A DNA stretch of 64,000 bases from Cyanobacteriota bacterium. GTDB lineage: Bacteria; Acidobacteriota; Vicinamibacteria; Vicinamibacterales; UBA2999. The stretch is taken from the NCBI GenBank assembly GCA_019752015.1, contig JAIEMQ010000013.1, positions 140,708-204,707 on the forward strand. The letters are read 5' to 3'. Positions 16,845 to 25,073 of this stretch are shown here, piece by piece. Position 1 is the stretch's first letter; each line of letters opens with the position of its first letter. The position numbers and the translations under genes were made by a program. The notes below the pieces were generated by a model that saw nothing but the letters and a program-made list of their open reading frames with translations, searched no databases and was not told where the DNA came from.

Positions 16845-17462
16845 ATGCGACTCATGTCTCCGGGTTTCATTTTGGCGTCGGTAATTCTCGGCGGGTGCAG
16901 CAGGCACGCCCCCGACAAGATGTCGTTCTTCGTCACCGGCGTCGCGACCAAAGAGGGCGGCAACCTCGGCGGCCTAGCCGGCGCGGATGCGCATTGCCAG
17001 AGACTGGCTGACGCCGCGGGATCACCGAAGCGTCAGTGGCGCGCCTATCTGAGCGCAGCCGCCGATGGGAATCAGCCCGCAATTAATGCGCGCGATCGAA
17101 TCGGCAAGGGGCCGTGGTTCAACTCACGCGGCGTCCAGATCGCGTCGAGCCTGGAGGACCTGCACGGCGCGCACAACGCGATCAGCCGGGCAACCTCGCT
17201 ACCAGAGACCGGCAATCGGCTGGCGTTCCCGCATGACATCCTCACGGGATCGAATGAGGATGGGACGCTGGCGAGCGGGGATGCGACCTGCCGCAATTGG
17301 ACCTCCACCACCGGACACGCGGTGATCGGCCACAGCGACAAGCAAGGCCAACTAGGCACCGGCAATTCCTGGAATTCGGCACATCTTACCGACGGTTGTT
17401 CCGTTGAGCTCCTCCAGGTGCGCGGCGGATCGGCGCGGTTCTATTGCTTCGCGGTCGATTAG
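16845..17462 (+). CDS. Lipoprotein with DUF1554-like C-terminal domain
   Basis: The 205-residue product begins at ATG 16845 with a signal peptide and lipobox LGGC (Cys18). The mature part holds a domain with FFVTGVATKEGGNLGGLAGADAHC, WFNSRGVQIASS and a cysteine-rich end (DATCRNWTS, LTDGC, FYCFAVD). It resembles the DUF1554 or collagen/lectin-like extracellular domain family first noted in Leptospira. The role is unknown, and surface exposure is inferred from the lipobox. A truncated duplicate lies just upstream, and its stop codon abuts a GxxExxY cassette. Confidence 0.72.
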   Translation: MRLMSPGFILASVILGGCSRHAPDKMSFFVTGVATKEGGNLGGLAGADAHCQRLADAAGSPKRQWRAYLSAAADGNQPAINARDRIGKGPWFNSRGVQIASSLEDLHGAHNAISRATSLPETGNRLAFPHDILTGSNEDGTLASGDATCRNWTSTTGHAVIGHSDKQGQLGTGNSWNSAHLTDGCSVELLQVRGGSARFYCFAVD

Positions 17463-18092
17463 AACGCTCAGATTTACACCAGGGCCGCAGAAGGCGCAGA
17501 TGGCTCAGATCAAAAAACGCCATATCGCGCTTGAAGTCATATCGCAAGATTTGCGACACGGTTCGCACGCATTTTCTCAGTCACGCCCGATTTCGGAGAT
17601 TTCGCCGGGGCACACCGCTTGCGTCTGAAGAGCGGCATGTTCAACATCCCACCATCGTCACAAGACGCACGAACCTTCGCAATCATCGGTGCCGCGTACG
17701 AAGTTCACCGCGTTCTCGGCGCCGGCTACCTCGAAGTCTTCTACAAGGACGCACTCGAGATCGAATTCACCGAACGGCAGATCCAATTCCGGCGTGAGTT
17801 GCCGTGCTCAGTGCAATACAAGGGTCGGGACCTTCGTCGCGACTATCACGTCGATTTCATTTGCTTCGACGAAGTCGTCCTCGAAATCAAAGCACGCTCC
17901 GTGACCGGACCAGCGGACCACGCTCAGGTGATCAGCTACCTCGCATCCACGCGGAAGCGTCACGGCCTGCTCTTGAACTTTGGAACCTCGAAACTCGAAC
18001 ACAAGCGATTCATCTGGGAACCACGAACCTGACTGAGGTAAGTCTGTGCTTTCTGCGCCTTCTGTGGCCCTGGTGACTTACTCTGAGCTTTC
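17462..18092. mobile_element. Second GxxExxY cassette, about 48-50-bp terminal inverted repeats
   Basis: The left end (17462-17509) and right end (18043-18092) are inverted copies sharing GCTCAGA, CACCAGGGCC and CAGAAGGCGCAGA, with about seven mismatches and a 2-nt gap. Between them lies a single GxxExxY gene. The end sequence is unrelated to that of the first cassette, but the architecture (long inverted repeats, one nuclease-family gene, upstream stop codon at the edge) is the same. Mobility is inference. Confidence 0.55.
17637..18032 (+). CDS. GxxExxY family protein (PD-(D/E)XK nuclease-like), copy 2
   Basis: The 131-residue product, from ATG 17637, has GYLEVFY (GxxExxY) and the nuclease-like core YHVDFI followed by VVLEIKAR (D...ExK), plus the family tail LLLNFGTSKLEHKR. 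A TTG six codons upstream is an alternative start. It is clearly homologous to, but divergent from, the copy at 6049-6423, so it is not a recent duplicate. It sits inside a pair of inverted repeats. Confidence 0.88.
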   Translation: MFNIPPSSQDARTFAIIGAAYEVHRVLGAGYLEVFYKDALEIEFTERQIQFRRELPCSVQYKGRDLRRDYHVDFICFDEVVLEIKARSVTGPADHAQVISYLASTRKRHGLLLNFGTSKLEHKRFIWEPRT

Positions 18093-18132
18093 TGAGCTTT
18101 CTGAGCTTTCTGAGCTTTCTGAGCTTTCTGTG
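18081..18132. repeat. 9-bp tandem array, unit CTTTCTGAG
   Basis: Four exact CTTTCTGAG units (18088-18123) are flanked by a partial and a degenerate unit. The array begins within the right end of the second cassette and runs to 16 bp before the lptC/lptA start. On the plus strand it keeps a frame open as repeated Ser-Glu-Leu. Confidence 0.92.
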
Positions 18133-18147
18133 GCTACAATCGGAGGC

Positions 18148-20244
18148 GTGACGTCCTGGCAGAAACGCGCACGGCTCGTGATGGCCGCCGTGGCTATTGG
18201 CGTCATCGCTGTCGTCGCCTACACCATGCGGCCGCGCGAAGTCGTCGCGCCGCCCGAGCGGACGGAGCGGCTGCCCGCTGACACCAAGATCAAGACCATC
18301 GGCGGCGACGCCATCCAGTGGAAGGGTGAGAAGAAGGACGTCCGCATCGAGTTCGAGAGTCAGACCACCAACCAGCAGAACGAGACCAGGCTGCACGGCG
18401 TGAAGATCTTGGTCGACAATCGCGAGGGCCGCAGCTACACCGTCACCGGCAAAGAGGCCTTCCTCGGCCAGCAGAACAGCTCCTACGACGTCCGCGGCGA
18501 CGTCAAGCTCGAGACGAGCGACGGCCTTACCGCCGCGGGCCAGCAGGCCACTTACGTCGACGCCGAAAAAATCGTCCGCGTCCCCGGTGCGGTCACGTTC
18601 AAGCGCGGCCGCATGAGCGGCTCGGGCATTGGCTTCAGCTACGACGAGCAGCGCGACACGATGTGGATCCTCGATCAAGCCGACGTGAAGTTTGCGGCCG
18701 AAGGTCATGCCGGCGCGATGGCTTTCACCGCCGGCGCGTTCGGCTTCGCGCGGCGCGATCGCTACATGCGGCTCGAAAAGACGCTGCACATCGATCGCGA
18801 AGGCCAGCAGATCGACGCCACCGAATCCACGATCCGGTTGTTCCCCGATCGCGACGAGCCTGACTATCTCGAGCTGCGCGGCGGCTCGAGGATCACCGGC
18901 GGGCCCAACGACAAGGCGCTGAAGGCCATGGCGGCAACCGACATCAACATCGATTACGCCGACGACGGGCGCACGATGAAGAATGCGACGCTGGCCGGCA
19001 ATGCCGTGATCGACTTGAGGCCGCAGCAGGGGACGGCCGGCCAGAAGTTGAGCGGTAACTTCATGGATCTCGGGCTCGAGCCGGACGGCAGCCTCCGCAG
19101 CCTCTCGACTCGCGACAATGTGACCGCCGTGCTGCCGGCGACGAAAGACGCCCCGACCCGCACCATTCGATCGACGGCGCTCACCGCCGCCGGAAATACG
19201 CACGGTCTCCATCAGATGTCCTTCACGGAAGCCGTCGAGTACCGTGAAGCCGCAACGAAGACACAGGGCGCGAGAGTCGTCAAGGCCAGGACGCTCGAGG
19301 CGAGGCTGAATCCCGAGGCGGGCACGCTGCAGGTCGCGCGATTCATCGGCAACTTCGACTTCACCGACGGACCGATGCGCGCCATCAGCAACGACGCGAC
19401 CTACGACGTCGCCGCCGGCACGATGGCGATGACGGGCAAAGACATCACGCCGGAGATCAGGGACGAGTCGCTGACGCTGCTCGCGGAAACAATCGATCTG
19501 ACGCTCGATCCGCGCAAGATGATCGCCAAAGGCAACGTCCGCAGCACGCTGTTGCCGCCGAAGAAACCGGCCGGTAACGCGCCGGCGACGAAGCGCCCGG
19601 CGCTGCTCGGCGACAAGGAGCCCGTCAGCATCCTGAGCGCGTCGTTGACCTACGACGAGACCAACAAGAACGCGGAATATACGGGCCAGGTGCGTTTGTT
19701 CCAGGGCGCGACCTCGATCAATGCCGACAAGATGACGCTCGATGAAGCGAAGGGCGACCTGGCCGCGACCGGCAAGGTGGTCACCAATCTCGAGATCAAG
19801 AACAAGCAGGCGGAAGCGGGATCAAAACCCAGGCCGACGATCGGCCGGGCCGAGAGCTTCACCTATAGCGACGATACGCGCAAGGCGATCTACACGAAGA
19901 ACGCGCAGTTCGACGGCGACCAGGGTCACTTGAGCGCGGGGACCTTGGAGTTGCAGCTCGCGAAGGGCGAGAACTCGCTCGACCGCATGGAGGCCACCGG
20001 TGCGGTCAACGCAGTGGTCGATAAGCGCACCGTCACGGGCACGACGTTGACCTACTCGCCAGCAGACGACAAGTACGTCGTCTTCGGCGCGCCGGTGAAG
20101 ATGGTCGACGCCGAATGCCAGGAAACGAGCGGCAAGACGTTGACGTTCTGGAAAACGTCCGATAGAGTCCTCGTCGACGGCAATAACGAAGTCCGCACGC
20201 TGACCAAGGGCGGCGGCAAGTGCCAGGCGACGCCCCCGCAGTGA
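18148..20244 (+). CDS. lptCA: LptC-LptA fusion, periplasmic LPS transport protein
   Basis: This 698-residue protein has a short basic head, one membrane span (about residues 11-28), an LptC-like domain with [21 protein letters not shown] (about 40-230), and then two further OstA/LptA-like beta-jellyroll stretches (about 290-480 and 490-690, for example [20 protein letters not shown]). It would carry LPS from the LptBFG transporter across the periplasm. GTG 18148 is chosen because GGAGG lies directly upstream and the basic head precedes the span; ATG 18181 would cut into the span. A TACAAT hexamer (18134-18139) would place transcription at the start codon. It is followed by lptB 31 bp later. 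Confidence 0.88.
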   Translation: MTSWQKRARLVMAAVAIGVIAVVAYTMRPREVVAPPERTERLPADTKIKTIGGDAIQWKGEKKDVRIEFESQTTNQQNETRLHGVKILVDNREGRSYTVTGKEAFLGQQNSSYDVRGDVKLETSDGLTAAGQQATYVDAEKIVRVPGAVTFKRGRMSGSGIGFSYDEQRDTMWILDQADVKFAAEGHAGAMAFTAGAFGFARRDRYMRLEKTLHIDREGQQIDATESTIRLFPDRDEPDYLELRGGSRITGGPNDKALKAMAATDINIDYADDGRTMKNATLAGNAVIDLRPQQGTAGQKLSGNFMDLGLEPDGSLRSLSTRDNVTAVLPATKDAPTRTIRSTALTAAGNTHGLHQMSFTEAVEYREAATKTQGARVVKARTLEARLNPEAGTLQVARFIGNFDFTDGPMRAISNDATYDVAAGTMAMTGKDITPEIRDESLTLLAETIDLTLDPRKMIAKGNVRSTLLPPKKPAGNAPATKRPALLGDKEPVSILSASLTYDETNKNAEYTGQVRLFQGATSINADKMTLDEAKGDLAATGKVVTNLEIKNKQAEAGSKPRPTIGRAESFTYSDDTRKAIYTKNAQFDGDQGHLSAGTLELQLAKGENSLDRMEATGAVNAVVDKRTVTGTTLTYSPADDKYVVFGAPVKMVDAECQETSGKTLTFWKTSDRVLVDGNNEVRTLTKGGGKCQATPPQ

Positions 20245-20275
20245 CGTTGGCCCCGTCTCCGGCGGGGCATTAGAC

Positions 20276-21004
20276 ATGTCCTCGACCCTCCGCACACACG
20301 CACTCACCAAGTCCTACAGTGGCCGCACCGTCGTCAAAGGCGTCAGCCTCGAGGTCAATGCGGGTGAGGTCGTCGGGCTGCTGGGCCCGAACGGCGCGGG
20401 CAAGACCACCACGTTCTACATGACCGTCGGCCTGACCGCGGCGGACTCCGGCCGCGTCACCCTGGACGCCGCCGATTTGACCGACGATCCGATGTACGTG
20501 CGCGCGCGGAAGGGGATTGGCTACCTGCCGCAGGAGCCGTCGATCTTTCGCGGCCTGACGGTCGAGCAGAACATCATGGCGATCCTCGAGACGCTCGATC
20601 TCAGCGCGACCGAACGGCGCGCCAAGCTGCGCGAGCTGCTCGCCGAGTTGGGGTTGACGCCGCTCGCGTCGGCGGCGGCCTACACGCTGTCAGGCGGCGA
20701 GCGCCGCCGCGCCGAGATCACGCGCGCGCTCGTGATGGATCCGCGGTTCATGCTGCTCGACGAGCCGTTCGCGGGCATCGATCCGATCGCCGTGTCGGAG
20801 ATTCAGAAGATTATTTTTCACCTGAAGGATCGCGGCATAGGGATTCTCATCACTGACCACAACGTCCTCCAAACCCTCAAGATTACCGACCGTGCATATA
20901 TCGTCACGGACGGGGCGATCTTTCGCAGCGGCACCCCGGCCGAGCTGGCCGCCGATGAAGAAGTCCGGCGGATTTACCTCGGGAGCGATTTCCGGCTGGA
21001 CTAA
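20276..21004 (+). CDS. lptB: LPS export ABC transporter ATP-binding protein
   Basis: The 242-residue ATPase powers LPS extraction by LptFG. Motifs are Walker [11 protein letters not shown], the Q-loop region [18 protein letters not shown] typical of LptB, the signature LSGGERRR, Walker [13 protein letters not shown] and the switch His in ITDHNV. Its place between lptC/lptA and rpoN is the conserved order in many diderms. The stop lies 15 bp before rpoN. Confidence 0.97.
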   Translation: MSSTLRTHALTKSYSGRTVVKGVSLEVNAGEVVGLLGPNGAGKTTTFYMTVGLTAADSGRVTLDAADLTDDPMYVRARKGIGYLPQEPSIFRGLTVEQNIMAILETLDLSATERRAKLRELLAELGLTPLASAAAYTLSGGERRRAEITRALVMDPRFMLLDEPFAGIDPIAVSEIQKIIFHLKDRGIGILITDHNVLQTLKITDRAYIVTDGAIFRSGTPAELAADEEVRRIYLGSDFRLD

Positions 21005-21019
21005 TATTGGAAGAGGCAG

Positions 21020-22450
21020 ATGGCGATCCAGCAGAAGCTTCAAACGAAGCTTGCGCAAAAACTGATTCTTACTCCGTCGCTCCAGCAGGCGATCAAACTC
21101 CTGCCCATGTCGACGCTGGAGCTGGCCGACCTTCTGAACCAGGAAGTCGTCGAGAATCCGCTGCTCGAAGAAGTCCCGACCGAGGAGCTCGCGGCGCAGG
21201 AACAGACGCCGGCTGAGAAAGAGGGCGGCGAAGACACGACCAAGGACAAGAGCGATCCGTGGGACGACGCGGATTACGAGTATTTCTTTGGCGATTATCT
21301 GAACGACGGCTATCGCCCGCGCGCGCCGCAGGAAGTCAAGGAGCTGCCGCCGATCGAGAACACGCTCTCGACCAGCTCATCGCTGACCGATCATCTCGAA
21401 TGGCAGCTCTCGCTGCAGACCACCGAGGACACCATTCGCGAAATCGGCGACGCGATCATCGGCAACCTCGACGACGACGGCTACCTGGTCGCGTCGGTTG
21501 ATGAGATCGCGTCCATGGGCCCCTGGCCCGTGGGCAAAGTTGAAGAAGGGTTGCGCCTCATCCAGAGCTTCGATCCCATCGGCGTGGCGGCGCGCGATCT
21601 CCAGGAATGCCTCAGCCTGCAGATCAAGCACCTGCACCTCGAAGGCACGCCGACAGAAAAGATTGTCAGCGAGCACCTGCGGCTGCTGCACAACCACCAG
21701 ATGCCGGAGCTGGCCCGCAAGCTCGGCCTGACGATCGAAGAGCTCAAGAGCCACGTCGAGATCATCCAGCATCTCGATCCGAAACCCGGCAGCCGCTTCA
21801 ACCCGCAGCCGTCGCAGTACGTCATTCCCGACGTCTACATCATCAAGGTCGAGGATCAATACGTCGCGGTGCTGAACGAGGACGGCCTGCCGCAGCTGCG
21901 CATCAGCCCGACCTACCGCCGGCTGCTCGACAAGGGCGCCGCGGAAAACAGCGACGAGACCCGCGCCTACGTGAAGGACAAGTTCCGCTCGGCGCTGTGG
22001 CTGATCAAGTCGGTGGAGCAGCGGCAGAAGACGATTCACAAGGTCGCGACCAGCATCTGCAATTTCCAGCGCGACTTCCTCGATCACGGCATCGAGCATC
22101 TGCGTCCGCTGGTGCTGCGCGACGTCGCCAACGACATCGGCATGCACGAATCCACGGTCAGCCGCGTCGTCACCAACAAGTACATGCACACGCCGCAGGG
22201 CGTGTTCGAGATGAAGTACTTCTTCCACAGCGGCATCAGCAGCTCGTACGGCGACGCCGTGTCGTCGGTGACGATCAAGAACCGCATCAAGAAGATCATC
22301 GAGGGCGAGGATCCGAAGAAGCCGCTCAGCGACTCGAAGATCGTCAACATCCTGCAGCGGGAAGGCCTGATGCTGGCGCGGCGCACGATTGCGAAGTACC
22401 GGGAAGAGTTGAAGATCCCGACTTCTAACCAGAGAAAAGTTCTATTCTAG
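21020..22450 (+). CDS. rpoN: RNA polymerase sigma-54 factor
   Basis: The 476-residue sigma factor recognises -24/-12 promoters with enhancer-binding activators. Region I is glutamine- and leucine-rich (QTKLAQKLILTPSLQQAIKL), followed by an acidic region II and the core-binding domain. The helix-turn-helix (DIGMHESTVSRVVTNKY) and the RpoN box ARRTIAKYREELKIP are at the C-terminus. GGAAGAGG lies upstream of ATG 21020. Unlike many genomes, no hpf/raiA gene separates it from the next gene, hprK, which starts 4 bp later. Confidence 0.97.
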   Translation: MAIQQKLQTKLAQKLILTPSLQQAIKLLPMSTLELADLLNQEVVENPLLEEVPTEELAAQEQTPAEKEGGEDTTKDKSDPWDDADYEYFFGDYLNDGYRPRAPQEVKELPPIENTLSTSSSLTDHLEWQLSLQTTEDTIREIGDAIIGNLDDDGYLVASVDEIASMGPWPVGKVEEGLRLIQSFDPIGVAARDLQECLSLQIKHLHLEGTPTEKIVSEHLRLLHNHQMPELARKLGLTIEELKSHVEIIQHLDPKPGSRFNPQPSQYVIPDVYIIKVEDQYVAVLNEDGLPQLRISPTYRRLLDKGAAENSDETRAYVKDKFRSALWLIKSVEQRQKTIHKVATSICNFQRDFLDHGIEHLRPLVLRDVANDIGMHESTVSRVVTNKYMHTPQGVFEMKYFFHSGISSSYGDAVSSVTIKNRIKKIIEGEDPKKPLSDSKIVNILQREGLMLARRTIAKYREELKIPTSNQRKVLF

Positions 22451-22454
22451 GAAC

Positions 22455-23477
22455 ATGACTCCGGCCGTCACCGTTCGCGGGCTGCTCGATGCGAGACCCG
22501 AGTCGGTCGGCCTGTCCATCGAGCTGCTTGCGGGCGCCGGCGGACTCCATCGCCAGATTACCAGCCCTTACATTCAGAAGACCGGCCTCGCCCTCGCCGG
22601 GTTCCATGAGTACCTGCAGGCGGGCCGCATCCTGCTGTTCGGCGAGAGCGAAGTGCGTTTTCTCGAAAGCCTGGACGCGGCGTCTCGACGCGAGGCGCTC
22701 GCCAAGTGCTTCACCGCCGACTTGCCATGTCTACTCGTGACTGGCGGCGCCGAGATCGTTCCCGAGGTACTGGTCGAAGGGGAACGCGCGAACGTGCCGA
22801 TCCTGCGGACACCGGTGCCGACCGCCGCGGCGATCGGCAAGCTCACCGCGGTACTCGAAGACCGTCTCGCGCACCGCGAAATCATCCACGGCGTGCTGAT
22901 CGACATCCTTGGCCTGGGCGTGCTGATCGTCGGGGAGAGCGGCATCGGCAAGAGCGAGTGCGCGCTCGATCTCGTCGTGCGCGGCCATCGCCTCGTGGCC
23001 GACGACACCGTGGAAGTGCGGCGGCGCTCGGAGTCGATCGTCATCGGCGCCTGCCCCGAGCTGACGCGCCATCACATGGAAGTGCGCGGCCTCGGCCTGA
23101 TCAACATCCGCGATCTGTTCGGCGTCGCCTCAACGCGATCGTCGAAGCGGATCGAGCTGGTCGTGCAGCTGGATCGATGGGACGCGGGCCGCGAGTACGA
23201 TCGGCTCGGCCTCGATGAAGCGTCGTACGACCTGATGGGACTGAAGGTCCCGCTGATCCGCATGCCGGTCGCGACCGGCCGCAACCTTGCGATCCTCGTC
23301 GAAGTCGCCGCGCGCAATCAGCTGCTGCGCATGCGCGGCAGCAACGCCGCGCGCGAGCTGGTGGCGCGCCTCGACGCGAGCCTCGCACCCGCCGCACCTG
23401 ATGCACGCGATGCACTCGATGCACCTGACGCACGCGACGCGCATGATGCGCCCGCCGAGGACGAGGAACTGGCGTGA
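22455..23477 (+). CDS. hprK: HPr kinase/phosphorylase
   Basis: HprK phosphorylates and dephosphorylates Ser46 of HPr. The 340-residue protein has the N-terminal substrate-like domain, the P-loop GESGIGKSE, VADDTVEV and the HPrK signature HMEVRGLGLINIRDLFG. After the normal end (about residue 315) comes a low-complexity tail of Ala-Pro-Asp and Ala-Arg-Asp triplets encoded by a 9-bp tandem array. The gene overlaps rapZ by 4 nt (GTGA). Confidence 0.96.
   Translation: MTPAVTVRGLLDARPESVGLSIELLAGAGGLHRQITSPYIQKTGLALAGFHEYLQAGRILLFGESEVRFLESLDAASRREALAKCFTADLPCLLVTGGAEIVPEVLVEGERANVPILRTPVPTAAAIGKLTAVLEDRLAHREIIHGVLIDILGLGVLIVGESGIGKSECALDLVVRGHRLVADDTVEVRRRSESIVIGACPELTRHHMEVRGLGLINIRDLFGVASTRSSKRIELVVQLDRWDAGREYDRLGLDEASYDLMGLKVPLIRMPVATGRNLAILVEVAARNQLLRMRGSNAARELVARLDASLAPAAPDARDALDAPDARDAHDAPAEDEELA
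23394..23456 (+). repeat. 9-bp tandem array in the hprK 3' end
   Basis: Six or seven units of the pattern GCACSTGAY/GCACGCGAY run in frame through the last codons of hprK and encode (Ala-x-Asp)n. A shorter version of the same unit (GCGCCCGAT, GCACCTGTG) occurs at the 3' end of the EIIA gene near 24765-24785. Confidence 0.85.
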
Positions 23478-24367
23478 GCAAAGCACGCAGGGACACGAGC
23501 TGGGCACGCTTCATCGTCCTCACGGGGTTATCGGGTTCCGGCAAGTCGCAGGCGATTCGCGCGCTCGAGGATCTCGGCTATTACTGCGTGGACAACCTGC
23601 CGGTCTCGCTGTTGCCGGTGATGGCGGAGCTGGCCGAGCGGCAGAACGAGCACAACCGCGTCGCGGTCGTGATGGACATCCGCGAGCCTCGCCTGGTGAA
23701 GGACTTCCCGCGCGCGTATCGCCGCTTGAAGGCGAACAAGCACCTGGCGACGAAGTTGATCTTCCTCGAAGCCGGTCATGCCGAGCTGGTCAGGCGATTC
23801 AGCGAAACACGCCGCCCGCATCCGCTCGCGCCCGATCGGCCGATCACCGAAGGCCTCGCCGAAGAGCGCACCTCGCTGCGGCAGATTCGCACCATGGCCG
23901 ACAGCGTGATCGACACGTCGAAGCTGAACGTGCACGAGCTGCGCCAGCGCCTGCGCGAGCTGGTCAGCGGCCACACGCAAACGTCGAAACTGGTATTGAC
24001 GCTTCTCAGCTTCGGGTTCCAGAATGGCCCGCCGGCCGAGGCCGACCTGATGTTCGACGTGCGGTTCCTGAAGAACCCGCACTGGGTCCCGACGCTGCGG
24101 CCGAAGACCGGCAAGGATCCGGCGGTCGCGGCCTACATCCGCCGCCAGCCGACGGCGCGGACGGCGATGAAGAAACTGACCTCGCTGCTGCGGTGGATGG
24201 TGCCGCTCTACGTTCAGGAAGGGAAGAGCTACCTGACGATCGCGATCGGCTGCACCGGCGGCCGGCATCGATCGGTCTACGTGGCCGAAGCGTTGAAAAG
24301 AGAACTGTCGGATCTCAAGGGCGTGACCGCGAAGGTCGTGCATCGCGATCTGGTGAAGCCGCGATGA
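23474..24367 (+). CDS. rapZ: RNase adapter RapZ / nucleotide-binding protein YvcJ family
   Basis: The 297-residue product has the N-terminal P-loop GLSGSGKSQAIRALEDLGYYCVDNLP motif set, VVMDIREPR, and the C-terminal RapZ motif TIAIGCTGGRHRSV. In E. coli RapZ senses GlcN6P and controls glmS mRNA decay. Whether that holds here is unknown, although nagB, nagK and murQ genes of amino-sugar metabolism are in this window. GTG 23474 overlaps the hprK stop and its TGA overlaps the EIIA start. Confidence 0.96.
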   Translation: MSKARRDTSWARFIVLTGLSGSGKSQAIRALEDLGYYCVDNLPVSLLPVMAELAERQNEHNRVAVVMDIREPRLVKDFPRAYRRLKANKHLATKLIFLEAGHAELVRRFSETRRPHPLAPDRPITEGLAEERTSLRQIRTMADSVIDTSKLNVHELRQRLRELVSGHTQTSKLVLTLLSFGFQNGPPAEADLMFDVRFLKNPHWVPTLRPKTGKDPAVAAYIRRQPTARTAMKKLTSLLRWMVPLYVQEGKSYLTIAIGCTGGRHRSVYVAEALKRELSDLKGVTAKVVHRDLVKPR

Positions 24368-24798
24368 TCGGCATTGTCGTCGTCACGCACGGGCAGCTCG
24401 CGACCGAGCTGGTCAACGCCGCCGAAACCATCGTCGGCGATCTGCCGAATTTCATCGCCGTGTCGATCGGCTGGCACGAGGACGTGCAGGACGCGCGCGA
24501 TGAAATCACCGCGGCCATCGAAAAGGTGAAACAGCCGGGCGGCGTGCTGATCGCCACCGACATGTTCGGCGGCACGCCGTCGAATCTCGGCATCACGTTT
24601 CTCGAACCGGACAAGATCGAAGTGGTCACCGGCGTGAACCTGCCGATGTTGATCAAGGCGGCGAGCTTGAAGGAGTCGGCCTCCCTGATCGACGTCGCGC
24701 GCACGCTCCGCGAACACGGCCGCAACGCGATCTGGGTTGCCTCAGACCTGCTGAGCGGCACGCCCGATGCGCCCGATGCACCTGTGAAGAAGGCATGA
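24364..24798 (+). CDS. PTS EIIA component, mannose family
   Basis: The 144-residue product starts MIGIVVVTHGQLATELVNAAE, where His10 is the phosphorylatable residue of EIIA-Man, and has DMFGGTPSNLGITFL, both characteristic of the family. No EIIB, EIIC or EIID gene is nearby, so it probably accepts phosphate from HPr as a regulatory output. It ends in a short Asp-Ala-Pro-Asp-Ala-Pro tail from a 9-bp repeat. It overlaps its neighbours by 4 nt on each side. Confidence 0.93.
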   Translation: MIGIVVVTHGQLATELVNAAETIVGDLPNFIAVSIGWHEDVQDARDEITAAIEKVKQPGGVLIATDMFGGTPSNLGITFLEPDKIEVVTGVNLPMLIKAASLKESASLIDVARTLREHGRNAIWVASDLLSGTPDAPDAPVKKA

Positions 24799-25073
24799 TG
24801 ACGCGCGAATGCGTGATCCGGAACCGGCTCGGGCTGCACGCCCGCGCCGCCGCCAAGTTCGTCCACACCGCGACGCGCTTCACCTCGCACATCCGCGTCA
24901 GCCGCGACGGCCGGACGATGGACGGCAAGAGCATCATGGGGATCCTGCTGCTTGCCGCCGCGGCCGGCAGCTCGGTGATCATCACCGCCGACGGCGCCGA
25001 CGAATCGGATGCCCTCGACGCGCTGTGCCGCCTGATCGAGGGCGGCTTCGGAGAAGAGTTATGGACCGCCTGA
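24795..25073 (+). CDS. ptsH: Phosphocarrier protein HPr
   Basis: The 92-residue protein has the phospho-histidine site RNRLGLHARAA with His15 and the regulatory site DGKSIMGIL with Ser46, both at canonical numbering when ATG 24795 is used. EI would phosphorylate His15 and the linked HprK would phosphorylate Ser46. The frame overlaps EIIA at the front and ptsI by 13 nt at the back. It is a free HPr, not a domain of a larger protein. Confidence 0.97.
   Translation: MMTRECVIRNRLGLHARAAAKFVHTATRFTSHIRVSRDGRTMDGKSIMGILLLAAAAGSSVIITADGADESDALDALCRLIEGGFGEELWTA

Noticed and set aside
16149..17462. A single 437-codon frame spanning several genes
   Set aside because: It is an accidental read-through of an out-of-frame DUF5990 segment, the frameshifted lipoprotein fragment and the true lipoprotein gene. 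The real start is the ATG at 16845 with its lipobox.
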